NCBI GenBank assembly: GCA_948144175.1 | Contig: CANXME010002490.1 | Span: forward strand, 141,001 to 205,000 | Direction: 5' to 3' | Origin: Closterium sp. NIES-65 | Lineage: Eukaryota > Streptophyta > Zygnematophyceae > Desmidiales > Closteriaceae | Length of the DNA stretch: 64,000 nucleotides | Shown here: in pieces, positions 13,271 through 26,110 of the stretch | Layout: each line of letters begins with the position of its first letter | Position numbering within the stretch: the first letter of the stretch is position 1 | The notes under the pieces: model-generated | Told to the model about the DNA's origin: nothing | Databases searched by the model: none | What the model saw: only the letters and a program-made list of their open reading frames with translations | Program-made: the position numbers and the translations under genes

Positions 13271-14769
13271 TCCATCCCCTTCTCCCAGATTCTATCCCCT
13301 TCTCCCAGATTCTATCCCCTTCTCCCAGATTCCATCCCCTTCCCCCTGATTCCATCCCCTTTTCCCAGATTCCATCCCCTTCTCCCAGATTCCATCCCCT
13401 TTTCCCTGATTCCATCCCCTTCTCCCAGATTCCATCCCCTTTTCCCTGATTCCATCCCCTTCTCCCAGATTCCATCCCCTTCTCCCGGAATCCATCCCCT
13501 TCTCCCAGATTCCATCCCCTTCTCCCGGATTCCATCCCCTTCTCCCTGATTCCACCCCCTTCTCCCAGATTCCATCCCCTTCTCCCGGACTCCATCCTCT
13601 TCTCTTTGATTCCATCCCCTTCTCCTAGATTCCATCCCCTTCTCCCAGATTCCATCCCCTTCTCCCAGATTCCATCCCCTTCATCCAGATACCATCCCCT
13701 TCTCCCAGATTCCATCCCCTTATCCCAGATTCCATCTCTTCTCCCAGATTCTATCCCCTTCTCCCAGATTCCATCCCCTTCTCCCAGATTCCACCCCCTT
13801 CTCCCAGATTCCATCCCCTTCTCCCAGATTCCATCCCCTTCTCCCAGATTTCATCCCCTTCTCCCAGATTCCATCCTCTTCTCCCAGATTCCATCCCCTT
13901 CTCCCAGATTCCATCCCCTTCTCCCGGATTCCATCCCCTTCTCCCAGATTCCATCCCCTTCTCCCGGATTCCATCCCCTTCTCCCTGATTCCACCCCCTT
14001 CTCCCAGATTCCATCCCCTTCTCCCGGACTCCATCCCCTTCTCCCTGATTCCTTCCCCTTCTCCCAGATTCCATCCCCTTCTCCCAAATTCCATCCCCTT
14101 CTCCCATATTCCGTCCCCTTCACCCAGATTCCATCCCCTTCTCCCAGATTCCATCCCCTTCTCCCAGATTCCATCCCCTTCTCCCAGATTCCATCCCCTT
14201 CTCCCATTCCATCCCCTTCTCCCAGATTCCATCCCCTTTTCCCAAATTCCATCCCCTTCTCCCAGATTCCATCCCCTTCTCCAGATTCCATCCCCTTCTC
14301 CCAAATTCTATCCTCTTCTCCCTGATTGCATCTCTTCTCCCTGATTCCATCCCCTTCTCCCTGATCCCATCCCCTTCTCCCAGATTCCATCCCCTTCTCC
14401 CACATTCCATCCCCTTCTCCTAGATTCCATCCCCTTCTCCCAAATTCCATCCGCTTCTCCCAGATGCCACCCCCTTCTCCCAGGTTCCATCCCCTTTTCC
14501 CATATTCCATCCCTTTGTCCCTCATTCCATCCCCTTCTCCCAGATTCCATCCCCTTCTCCCAGATTCCATCCCCTTCTCCCAAATTCCATCCCCTTCTCC
14601 AAGATTCCATCCCCTTCTCCCAAATTTCATGCCCTTCTTCCTGATTCCATCCCCTTCTCCCAGATTCCATCCCCTTCTCCCAGATTCCATCCGCTTCTCC
14701 TAGATTCCATCCCCTTCTCCCAGATTCCATCCCCTTCTCCCAGATTCCATCCCCTTCTCCAGATTCCAT

Positions 14770-14815
14770 CCCCTTCTCCCAAATTCCATCCGGGTGATGG
14801 AAGGAGGGAGAATAA
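14770..14815. other. Sharp junction between satellite A and satellite B
   Basis: Satellite A monomers run intact to CCATCC ending at 14791, and satellite B starts with GGGTGATGGAA at 14792. There is no unique spacer and no decayed monomer on either side. The left flank read on the - strand (GGATGGAATTTGGGAGAAGG) and the right flank read on the + strand both contain GATGGAA followed by GGGAGAA. The point is therefore an imperfect inverted repeat where the purine-rich strand switches from - to +. A joining error in the assembly would look the same. Confidence 0.8.
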
Positions 14816-15499
14816 GGAGGGGTGATGGAAAGCGGGGGAATGGGGCGGGATGATGGGAAGCATAAGAATGGGGCGGGTTGATGGAAAGCGGAAGAATGGG
14901 GCGGGGTGATGGAAAGCGGGAGAATGGGGCGGGGAGATGGAAAGTGGGAGAAACGGGAGGGGTGATGGAAAGCGGGAGAATGGGGCGGGCTGACGGAAAG
15001 CGGGAGAATGGGGCGGGGTGATGGAAGGAGGGAGAACGGGGCGGGGTGATGGAGGGAGAGAGAAGGGGGCGGGGTGATGGAAAGTGGGAGAATGTGGCGG
15101 GGTGATGGAAAGCGGGAGAATAGGGTGGGGTTATGGGAAGCGGGAGAAGGGGGCGGGGTGATGGAAAGCGGAGAATGGGGCGGGGTGATGGAAGGAGGGA
15201 AAATGGGGCGGGGTGATGGAAGGAGGGAGAATGGGGCGGAGTGATGAAAAGCGGGAGAATGGGGCGGGGTGATGGAAGGAGGGAGAATGGGGCGGGATGA
15301 TGGAAAGCGGGAGAATGGGGCGGGGTGATGGAAGGAGGGAGAATGGGGCGGGATGATGGAAAGCGGAAGAATGGGGCGGGGTGATGGAAGGAGGGAGAAT
15401 GGGGCGGGGTGATAGAAAGCGGGAGAATGTGGCGGGGTGATCGAAAGCGGGAGAAGGGGGTGGTGTTATGGGAAGCGGGAGAATGGGGCGGGCTGATGA

Positions 15500-18400
15500 A
15501 AAGCAGGAGAATGGGGCGGGGTGATGGAAGGAGGGAGAATGGGGCGGGGTGATGGAAGGAGGGAGAATGGGACGGGGTGATGGAAAGCAGGAGAATGGGG
15601 CGGGGAGATGGAAGGAGGGAGAATGGGGCGGGGTGATGGAAAGCGGGAGAATGGGGCGGGGTGATGGAAAGCGGGTGAATGGGGCGGGGTGATGGAAAGC
15701 GGGAGAATGAGGGTGGGTGATGGAAAGCGGGAGAATGGGGCGGGGTGATAGAAAGCGGGAGAATGGGGCGGGGTGATGGAAGGAGGGAAAATGGGGTGGG
15801 GTGATGGAAAGCGGGAGATTGGGGCAGGGTGATGGAAAGCGGGAGAATGGGACGGGGTGATGGAAAGCGGGAAAATAGGGCGGGGTGACAGAAAGCGGGA
15901 GAATGGGGCTGGGTGTTGGAAAGCGGGAGAATGGGGCGGGGTGATGGAAAGCGGGAGAATGGGGCAGGGAGATGGAAAGCGGGAGAAAGGGGCGGGGTGA
16001 TGGAAAGCGGGAGAATGGGGCGGGCTGATGGAAAGCGGGAGAATGGGGCGGGTTGATGGAAGGAGGGAGAATGGGGCGGGGTGATGGAAATCGGGAAAAT
16101 GGGGCGGGGTGATGGAAAGCGAGAGAATGGGGCGGGGTGATGGAAAGTGGGAGAATGGGGCGGGGTGATGGATGGCGGGAGAATGGGGCGGGGTGATGGA
16201 AAGGGGGAGACCTGGGCAGGGTGATGGAAAGATGGAGAATGGGGCGGGGTGATGGAAGGCGAGAGAATGGGGCGGGGTGATGGAAAGAGGGAGAATGGGG
16301 CGGGGAGATAGAAAGCAAGAGAATGGGGCGGGGTGATGGAAAGAGGGAGAATGGGGAGGGGTGATGGAAAGAGTGAGAATGGGGCAGGGTGATGGAAAGC
16401 GGGAGAATGGGGCGGGGTGATGGAAAGCAGGAGAATGGGGCGGGGTGATGGAAATCGGAAGAATGGGGCGGGGTGATGGAAATCGGGAGAATGGGGCGGG
16501 GTGGTGGAAAACGGGAGAATAAGGCGGGGTGATGGATAGAGGGAGAATGGGGCGGGGTGATGGAAAGTGGGAGAATGGGGCGGGGTGATGGAAAGAGGGA
16601 GATTGGGGCAGGGTGATGGAAAGCGTGAGAATGGGGCGGGGTGATGGAAAGAGGGAGAATGGGGCGGGGTGATGGAAGGCGGGAGAATGGGGCGGGGTGA
16701 TGGAAAGCGGGAGAATTGGGCGGGGTGATGGAAAGCGGGAGAATGGGGCGGGGTGATGAAAGCCGGGAGAATGGGGCGGGGTGATGGAAAGAGGGAGAAT
16801 GGGGCGGGGTGATGGAAAGAGGGAGAATGGGGTGGGGTGATGGAAAGCGGGAGAATGGGGCGGGGTGATGGAAAGCGGGAGAATGGGGCGGGGTGATGGA
16901 AAGAGGGAGAACGGGGCGGGGTGATGGAAAGCGGGAGAATTGGGTGGGGTGATGGAAAGCGGGAGGAATGGGGCAGGTGATGAAAGGCGGGAGAATGGGG
17001 CGGGGTGATGGAAAGAGGGAGAATGGGGCGGGGTGATGGAAAGCGGGAAATGGGGCGGGGAGATGAAAAGAGGGAGAATGGGGCGAGGTGATGGAAACAG
17101 GGAGAATGGGGCTGGGTGATGGAAAGCGGGAGAATGGGGCGGGGTGATGGAAAGCGGGAGAATGGGGCGGGGTGATCGAAAGCGGGAGAATGGGGCGGGG
17201 TGATGGAAAGGGGAAGAATGGGGCGGGGTGATGGAAAATGGGAGAATGGGGTGGGCTTATGGAAAGCGTGAGAATGGGGCGGGGTGATGGAAGGAGGGAG
17301 AATGGGGCGGGGTGATGGAAGGAGGGAGAATGGGGCGGGTGATGGAAGGAGGGAGAATGAGGCGGGGTTATGGAAAGCGGGAGAATGGGGCGGGGTGATG
17401 GAAAGCGGGAGAATGGGGCGGGGTGATGGAAGGAGGGAGAATGGGGCGGGGTGATGGAAAGCGGGAGATTGGGGCATGGTGATGGAAAGCGTGAGAATGG
17501 GGCGGGGTGATAGAAAGCGGGAAAATAAGGCGGGGTGATGGAAAGTGGGAGAATGGGGCTGGGTGATGGAAAGCAGGAGAATGGGGCGGGGTGATGGAAA
17601 GCGGGAGAATGGGGCGGGGTGATGGAAGGAGGGAGAATGAGGCGGAGTGATGGAAGGAGGGAGAATGGGGCGGGGTGATGGAAAGCAGGAGAATGGGTCG
17701 GGTGATGGAAAGCGGGTGAATGGGGCGGGGTGATGGAAAGCAGGAGAATGGGGCGGGGTGATGGAAAGCAGAAGAATAGGGCGGGGTGATGGAAAGCAGG
17801 AGATGGGGCGAGGTGATGGAAAGCGAGAGAATGGGGCGGGTAATGGAAAGCGGGAGAATGGGGCAGGGTGATAGACTGAGGGAGAATGGGGAGGGGTGAT
17901 GGAAAGCGGGTGAATGGGGCGGGGTGATGGCAATCGGGAGAATGGGGCGGGGTGATGGAAAGCGGGAGAATGGGGCGGGGTGATGGAAAGCGGGTGAATG
18001 GGGCAGGGTGATGGAAATCAGGAGAATGGGGCGGGGTGATGGAAAGCGGGAGAATGGGGCGGGGTGATGGAAGGAGGGAGAATGGGGCGGGGCGATCGAA
18101 AGCGGGAGAATGGGGCGGGGTGATGGAAAGCGGGAGAATGGGGCGGGGTGATGGAAAGCGGGAGAATGGGGCGGGGAGATGGAAAGCGGGAGAATTGGCT
18201 GGGGTGATAGAAAGTGGGAGAATGGGGCGGGGTGATGGAAACCGGGACAATGGGGCGGGGTGATGGAAAGCGGGAGAATGGGGCGGGGTGATGGAAGGAG
18301 GTAGAATGAGGCGGGGTGATGGAAGGAGAAGAATGGGGCGGGGTGATGGAAAGAAAGAGAATGGGGCGGGGTGATGGAAAGCGGGAGAATGGGGCGGAGT

Positions 18401-20600
18401 GATGGAAAGTAGGAGAATGGGGCGGGGTGATGGAAAGCGGGAGAATGGGGCGTGGTGATTGAAAGCGGGAGAATGGGGCGGGGTGATGGGAGAAAGGGGC
18501 GGGGTGATGGAAAGCGGGAGAATGGGGCGGGGTGATGGAAAGCGGGAGATTGGGGCGGTGTGATGGAAAGTGGGTGAATGGGGTGGGCTGATGGAAAGCG
18601 GGAGAATGGGGCGGGGTGATGGAAGGAGGGAGAATGGGGCGGGGTGATGGAACGCGGGAGAATGGGGCGGGGTGATGGAAAGTGGGAGAATGGGGCGGGT
18701 GATGAAAAGCGGGAGAATGGGGCGGGGTGGTGGAAGGAGGTAGAATGAGGCGGGGTGATGAAAGGAGGGAGAATGGGGCGGGGTGATGGAAAGCGGGAGA
18801 ATGGGGCGGGGTGATGGAAGGAGGGAGAATGGGGCGTGGTGATGGAAAGCGGGAGAATGGGGCGGGGTGATGGAAAGCAGGAGAATGGGGCAGGGTGATG
18901 GAAAGCGGGAGAATAAGGCGGGGTGATGGAAAGCAGGAGAATGGGGCGGGGTGATGGAAATCGGAAGAATGGGGCGGGGTGATGGAAATCGGGAGAATGG
19001 GGCGGGGTGATGGAAAACGGGAGAATAAGGCGGGGTGATGGATAGAGGGAGAATGGGGCGGGGTGATGGAAAGTGGGAGAATGGGGCGGGGTGATGGAAA
19101 GAGGGAGATTGGGGCAGGGTGATGGAAAGCGTGAGAATGGGGCGGGGTGATGGAAAGAGGGAGAATGGGGCGGGGTGATGGAAGGCGGGAGAATGGGGCA
19201 GGGTGATGGAAAGCGGGAGAATTGGGCGGGGTGATGGAAAGCGGGAGAATGGGGCGGGGTGATGAAAGCCGGGAGAATGGGGCGGGGTGATGGAAAGAGG
19301 GAGAATGGGGCGGGGTGATGGAAAGAGGGAGAATGGGGTGGGGTGATGGAAAGCGGGAGAATGGGGCGGGGTGATGGAAAGCGGGAGAATGGGGCGGGGT
19401 GATGGAAAGAGGGAGAACGGGGCGGGGTGATGGAAAGCGGGAGAATTGGGTGGGGTGATGGAAAGCGGGAGGAATGGGGCAGGTGATGAAAGGCGGGAGA
19501 ATGGGGCGGGGTGATGGAAAGAGGGAGAATGGGGCGGGGTGATGGAAAGCGGGAAATGGGGCGGGGAGATGAAAAGAGGGAGAATGGGGCGAGGTGATGG
19601 AAACAGGGAGAATGGGGCTGGGTGATGGAAAGCGGGAGAATGGGGAGGGGTGATGGAAAGCGGGAGAATGGGGCGGGGTGATGGAAAGCGGGAGAATGGG
19701 GCGGGGTGATCGAAAGCGGGAGAATGGGGCGGGGTGATGGAAAGGGGAAGAATGGGGCGGGGTGATGGAAAATGGGAGAATGGGGTGGGCTTATGGAAAG
19801 CGTGAGAATGGGGCGGGGTGATGGAAGGAGGGAGAATGGGGCGGGGTGATGGAAGGAGGGAGAATGGGGCGGGTGATGGAAGGAGGGAGAATGAGGCGGG
19901 GTTATGGAAAGCGGGAGAATGGGGCGGGGTGATGGAAAGCGGGAGAATGGGGCGGGGTGATGGAAGGAGGGAGAATGGGGCGGGGTGATGGAAAGCGGGA
20001 GATTGGGGCATGGTGATGGAAAGCGTGAGAATGGGGCGGGGTGATAGAAAGCGGGAAAATAAGGCGGGGTGATGGAAAGTGGGAGAATGGGGCTGGGTGA
20101 TGGAAAGCAGGAGAATGGGGCGAGGTGATGGAAAGCGGGAGAATGGGGCGGGGTGATGGAAGGAGGGAGAATGAGGCGGAGTGATGGAAGGAGGGAGAAT
20201 GGGGCGGGGTTATGGAAAGCAGGAGAATGGGGCGGGGTGATGGAAAGCGAGAGAATGAAGCGGAGTGATGGAAAGCGGGAGAATGGAGTGGGGTGATGGA
20301 AAGCAGGAGAATGGGTCGGGTGATGGAAAGCGGGTGAATGGGGCGGGGTGATGGAAAGCAGGAGAATGGGGCGGGGTGATGGAAAGCAGAAGAATAGGGC
20401 GGGGTGATGGAAAGCAGGAGATGGGGCGAGGTGATGGAAAGCGAGAAAATGGGGCGGGTAATGGAAAGCGGGAGAATGGGGCAGGGTGATAGACTGAGGG
20501 AGAATGGGGAGGGGTGATGGAAAGCGGGTGAATGGGGCGGGGTGATGGCAATCGGGAGAATGGGGCGGGGTGATGGAAAGCGGGAGAATGGGGCGGGGTG
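15500..20600. repeat. Higher-order duplication of about 2.5-2.6 kb in satellite B
   Basis: An ordered series of variant monomers is present twice. ACGGGAGAATAAGG is at 16511 and 19017 (offset 2506), ATGAGGCGGGGTTA at 17357 and 19891 (offset 2534), and the region near 17933 recurs near 20551 (offset 2618). The offset grows through gain of whole or near-whole monomers. Outer boundaries are only approximate. Confidence 0.75.
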
Positions 20601-20899
20601 ATGGAAAGCGGGTGAATGGGGCAGGGTGATGGAAATCAGGAGAATGGGGCGGGGTGATGGAAAGCGGGAGAATGGGGCGGGGTGATGGAAGGAGGGAGAA
20701 TGGGGCGGGGCGATCGAAAGCGGGAGAATGGGGCGGGGTGATGGAAAGCGGGAGAATGGGGCGGGGTGATGGAAAGCGGGAGAATGGGGCGGGGAGATGG
20801 AAAGCGGGAGAATAGGCTGGGGTGATAGAAAGTGGGAGAATGGGGCGGGGTGATGGAAAGCGGGACAATGGGGCGGGGTGATGGAAAGCGGGAGAATGG

Positions 20900-23300
20900 G
20901 GCGGGGTGATGGAAGGAGGTAGAATGAGGCGGGGTGATGGAAGGAGAAGAATGGGGCGGGGTGATGGAAAGAAGGAGAATGGGGCGGGGTGATGGAAAGC
21001 GGGAGAATGGGGCGGAGTGATGGAAAGTAGGAGAATGGGGCGGGGTGATGGAAAGCGGGAGAATGGGGCGTGGTGATTGAAAGCGGGAGAATGGGGCGGG
21101 GTGATGGGAGAAAGGGGCGGGGTGATGGAAAGCGGGAGAATGGGGCGGGGTGATGGAAAGCGGGAGAATGGGGCGGTGTGATGGAAAGCGGGTGAATGGG
21201 GTGGGCTGATGGAAAGCGGGAGAATGGGGCGAGGTGATGGAAGGAGGGAGAATGGGGCGGGCTGATGGAACGCGGGAGAATGGGGCGGGGTGATGGAAAG
21301 TGGGAGAATGGGGCGGGTGATGAAAAGCGGGAGAATGGGGCGGGGTGGTGGAAGGAGGTAGAATGAGGCGGGGTGATGGAAAGCGGGAGAATGGGGCGGG
21401 GTGATGGAAGGAGGGAGAATGGGGCGTGGTGATGGAAAGCGGGAGAATGGGGCGGGGTGATGGAAAGCAGGAGAATGGGGCGGGGTGATGGAAAGCGGGA
21501 GAATGGGGCGGGGTGATGGAAAGCGGGAGAATGGGGCGGGGTGATGGAAAGTGGGAGAATGGGGCGGGGTGATGGAAAGCGGGAGAATGGGGCGGGGTGA
21601 TGGAAAGCGGGAGAATGGGGCGGGGTGATCGAAAGCGGGAGAATGGGGCAGGGTGATGGAAAGCGGGAGAATGGGGCGGGGTGATGGAAAGTGGTAGAAT
21701 GGGGTGGGCTGATGGAAAGCGGGAGAATGGGGCGGGGTGATGGAAGGAGGGAGAATGGGGCGGGGTGATGGAAGGAGGGAGAATGGGGCGGGTGATGGAA
21801 GGAGGGAGAATGAGGAGGGGTTCTGGAAAGCGGGAGAATGGGGCGGGGTGATGGAAAGCGGGAGAATGGGGCGGGGTGATGGAAGGAGGGAGAATGGGGC
21901 AGGGTGATGAAAAGCGGGAGATTGGGGCATGGTGATGGAAAGCGTGAGAATGGGGCGGGGTGATAGAAAGCGGGAAAATAAGGCGGGGTGATGGAAAGTG
22001 GGAGAATGGGGCTGGGCGATGGAAAGCGGGAGAATGGGGCGGGGTGATGGAAAGCGGGAGAATGGGGCGGGGTGATGGAGGGAGGGAGAATGAGGCAGAG
22101 TGATGGAAGGAGGGAGAATGGGGCGGGGTGATGGAAAGCAGGAGAATGGGGCGGGGTGATGGAAAGCGGGAGAATGAAGCGGAGTGATGGAAAGCGGGAG
22201 AATGGAGTGGGGTGATGGAACGCAGGAGAATGGGGCGGGTGATGGAAAGCGGGTGAATGGGGCGGGGTGATGGAAAGCAGGAGAATGGGGCGGGGTGATG
22301 GAAACCAGAAGAATAGAGCGGGGTGTTGGAAAGCGGGAGATGGGGCGAGGTGATGGAAAGCGGGAGAATAGGGCGGGTAATGGAAAGCGGGAGAATGGGG
22401 CGGGGTGATAGAAGGAGGGAGAATGGGGAGGGGTGATGGAAAGCGGGTGAATGGGGCGGGGTGATGGAAATCGGGAGAATGGGGCGGGGTGATGGAAAGC
22501 GGGAGAATGGGGCGGGGTGATGGAAAGCGGGTGAATAGGGCAGGGTGATGGAAAGGGGGAGAATGGGGAGGGGTGATGGAAAGCGGGAGAATGGGGCGGG
22601 GTGATGGAAGGAGGGAGAATGGGGCGGGGCGATCGAAAGCGGGAGAATGGAGCGGGGTGATGGAAAGCAGGAGAATGGAGCGGGGTGACGGAAAGCGGGA
22701 GTATGGGGCGGGGAGATGGAAAGCGGGAGAATAGGCTGAAGTGATGGAAAGTGGGAGAATGGGGCGGGGTGATGGAAAGCGGGACAATGGGGCGGGGTGA
22801 TGGAAAGCGGGAGAATGGGGCGGGGTGATGGAAAGCGAGAGAATGGGGTGGGGTGATAGAAAGCGGGAGAATGGGGTGGGGTGATGGAATTCGGGAGAAT
22901 GGGGCGGGGTGATGGAAGGAGGGAGAGGTGATGGAAAGCGGGGGAATGGGGCGGGATGATGGGAAGCGGGAGAATGAGGCGGGGTGATGGAAGGAAGGAG
23001 AATGGGGCGGGGTGATGGAAAGCGGGAGAATGGGGCGGGGTGATGGAAAGCGGGAGAACGGGGCGGAGTGATGGAAAGCGGGAGAATGGGGCGGGGTGAT
23101 GGAAAGCGGGAGAATGGGGCGAGGTGATGGAAAACGGGAGAATGGGGTGCGGTGTTTGAAAGCGGGAGAACGAAGCGGAGTGATGGAAAGCGGGAGAATG
23201 GAGTGGGGTGATGGAAAGCAGGAGAATGGGGCGGGTGATGGAAAGCGGGTGAATGGGGCGGGGTGATGGAAAGCTGGAGAATGGGGCGGGGTGATGGAAA
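20900..23300. repeat. First copy of a segment repeated about 7 kb downstream
   Basis: Irregular monomers in this interval, such as the short GTGATGGGAGAAAGG at 21101 and TTCTGGAAAGCGG at 21831, recur in the same order at 28071 and 28847 (offsets 6970 and 7016). A truncated monomer, GGGAGAGGTGATGG near 22921, is matched near 29948 and again near 30441. This is a segmental duplication of at least 2 kb within the array. Confidence 0.65.
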
Positions 23301-25199
23301 GCAGAAGAATAGGGCAGGGTGATGGAAAGCAAGAGATGGGGCGAGGTGATGGAAAGCGGGAGAATGGGGCGGGGAGATAGAAAGCAGGAGAATGGGGCGC
23401 GGTGATGGAAGGCGGGAGAATGGGGCGGGGTGATGGAAAGAGGGAGAATGTGGCGGGGAGATAGAAAGCAGGAGAATGGGGCGGGGTGATGGAAAGAGGG
23501 AGAATGGGGAGGGGTGATGGAAAGAGTGAGAATGGGGCAGGGTGATGGAAAGCGGGAGAATGGGGCGGGGTGATGGAAAGCAGGAGAATGGGGCGGGGTG
23601 ATGGAAACCGGAAGAATAGGGCGGGATGATGGAAAGCGGGAGAATGGGGCGGGGTGATGGAAATCGGGAAAATGGGGCGGGGTGATGGAAAACGGGAGAA
23701 TAAGGCGGGGTGATGGATAGAGGGAGAATGGGGCGGGGTGATGGAAAGTGGGAGAATGGGGCGGGGTGATGGAAAGAGGGAGATTGGGGCAGGGTGATGG
23801 AAAGCCTGAGAATGGGGCGGAGTGATGGAAAGAGGGAGAATGGGGCGGGGTGATGGAAGGCGGGAGAATGGGGCGGGGTGATGGAAAGCGGGAGAATTGG
23901 GCGGGGTGATGGAAAGCGGGAGAATGGGGCGGGGTGATGAAAGGCGGGAGAATGGGGCGGGGTGATGGAAAGAGGGAGAATGGGGCGGGGTGATGGAAAG
24001 AGGGAGAATGGGGTGGGGTGATGGAAAGCGAGAGAATGGGGCGGGGTGATGGAAAGCGGGAGAATGGGGCGGGGTGATGGAAAGAGGGAGAACGGGGCGG
24101 GGTGATGGAAAGCGGGAGAATCGGGCGCGGTGATGGAAAGCGGGAGTAATGGGGCAGGTGATGAAAGGCGAGAGAATGGGGCGGGGTGATGGAAAGAGGG
24201 AGAATGGGGCGGGGTGATGGAAAGCGGGAAATGGGGCGGGGAGATGGAAAGAGGGAGAATGGGGCAAGGTGATGGAAACAGGGAGAATGGGGCGGGGTGA
24301 TGGAAAGCGGGAGAATGGGGCGGGGTCGTGGAAAGCGGGAGAATGGGGCGGGGTGATGGAAAGCGGGAGAATGGGGCGGGGTGATCGAAAGCGGGAGAAT
24401 GGGGCGGGGTGATCAAAAGCGGGAGAATGGGGCGGGGTGATAGAAAGCGGGAGAATGGGGCGGGGTGATGGAAAATGGGAGAATGGGGTGGGCTGATGGA
24501 AAGCGGGAGATTGGGGCATGGTGATGGAAAGCATGAGAATGGGGCGGGGTGATAGAAAGCGGGAAAATAAGGCGGGGTGATGGAAAGTGGGAGAATGGGG
24601 CTGGGTGATGGAAAGCAGGAGAATGGGGCGGGGTGATGGAAAGCGGGAGAATGGGGCGGGGTGATGGAAGGAGGGAGAATGAGGCGGAGTGATGGAAGGA
24701 GGGAGAATGGGGCGGGGTGATGGAAAGCAGGAGAATGGGGCGGGGTGATGGAAAGCGGGAGAATGAAGCGGAGTGATGGAAAGCGGGAGAATGGAGTGGG
24801 GTGATGGAAAGCAGGAGAATGGGTCGGGTGATGGAAAGCGGGTGAATGGGGCGGGGTGATGGAAAGCACGAGAATGGGGCGGGGTGAAGGAAAGCAGCAG
24901 AATAGGGCGGGGTGATGGAAAGCGGGAGATGGGGCAAGGTGATGGAAAGCGAGAGAATGGGGCGGGTAATGGAAAGCGGGAGAATGGGGCGGGGTGATAG
25001 AAAGCGGGAGAATGGGGCGGGGTGATGGAAAGCGGGTGAATGGGGCGGGGTGATGGAAATCGGGAGAATGGGGCGGGGTGATGGAAAGCGGGAGAATGGG
25101 GCGGGGTGATGGAAAGCGGGTGAATGGGGCAGGGTGAGGGAAAGCAGGAGAATGGGGCGGGGTGATGGAAAGCGGGAGAATGGGGCGGGGTGATGGAAG

Positions 25200-26110
25200 G
25201 AGGGAGAATAGGGCGGCGCGATCGAAAGCGGGAGAATCAGGCGGGGTGATAGAAGGAGGGAGAATGGGGAGGGGTGATGGAAAGCGGGTGAATGGGGCAG
25301 GGTGATGGAAATCAGGAGAATGGGGCGGGGTGATGGAAAGCGGGAGAATGGGGCGGGGTGATGGAAAGCGGGAGAATGGGGCGGGGTGATGGAAAGCGGG
25401 AGAATGGGGCGGGGTGATGGAAAGCGGGAGAATGGGGCGGGGTGATGGAAGGAGGGAGAATGGGGCGGGGCGATCGAAAGCGGGAGAATGAGGCGGGGTG
25501 ATAGAAGGAGGGAGAATGGGGAGGGGTGATGGAAAGCGGGTGAATAGGGCAGGGTGATGGAAATCAGGAGAATGGGGCGGGGTGATGGAAAGCGGGAGAA
25601 TGGGGCGGGGTGATGGAAAGCGGGAGAATGGGGCGGGGTGATGGAAAGCGGGAGAATGGGGCGGGGTGATGGAAAGCGGGAGAATGGGGCGGGGTGATGG
25701 AAGGAGGGAGAATAGGGCGGCGCGATCGAAAGCGGGAGAATGAGGCGGGGTGATAGAAGGAGGGAGAATGGGGAGGGGTGATGGAAAGCGGGTGAATGGG
25801 GCAGGGTGATGGAAATCAGGAGAATGGGGCGGGGTGATGGAAAGCGGGACAATGGGGCGGGGTGATGGAAAGCGGGAGAATGGGGCGGGGTGATGGAAAG
25901 CGGGAGAATGGGGCGGGGTGCTGGAAAGCGGGAGAATGGGGCGGGGTGATGGAAGGAGGGAGAATGGGGCGGGGCGATCGAAAGCGGGAGAATGGGGCGG
26001 GGTGATAGAAGGAGGGAGAATGGGGAGGGGTGATGGAAAGCGGGTGAATGGGGCAGGGTGATGGAAATCAGGAGAATGGGGCGGGGTGATGGAAAGCGGG
26101 AGAATGGGGC
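25200..26110 (+). repeat. 252-bp higher-order repeat (nine 28-bp monomers), four copies
   Basis: The distinctive CGATCGAAAGCGGG monomer occurs at 25219, 25471, 25723 and 25975, each exactly 252 bp (9 x 28) apart. Each is followed by the same series: GATAGAAGGAGGG, then a monomer with GGGAGGGG, then AAAGCGGGTGAAT, then AAATCAGG. Copies differ by a few substitutions. It is the cleanest higher-order unit in the window. Confidence 0.92.

Larger units (their letters stand above)
1..14791 (-). repeat. Satellite A: 20-bp tandem array
   Basis: About 740 head-to-tail copies of a 20-bp monomer. The - strand consensus is GATGGAATCTGGGAGAAGGG, so the + strand is C/T-rich (CCATCCCCTTCTCCCAGATT). The strand given is the orientation of the core shared with satellite B. 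Variants are mostly single substitutions in the AGATT part (AAATT, GGATT, TGATT, CGATT, TCATT, TAATT) with occasional 1-bp or few-bp deletions. The array runs off the left edge of the window and ends abruptly at 14791. Neither strand has a stop in any frame of the consensus, so long reading frames with a 20-residue period appear on both strands. I treat these as a by-product. I see no unique sequence inside the array apart from two short telomere-like interruptions. Confidence 0.97.

Noticed and set aside
143..14863. Many frames of 60-380 codons on both strands in satellite A, resembling Gly/Glu-rich or Pro/Ser-rich repeat proteins
   Set aside because: The 20-bp monomer is open in every frame on both strands, and the frames overlap each other. 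Likeness to structural proteins is only composition.
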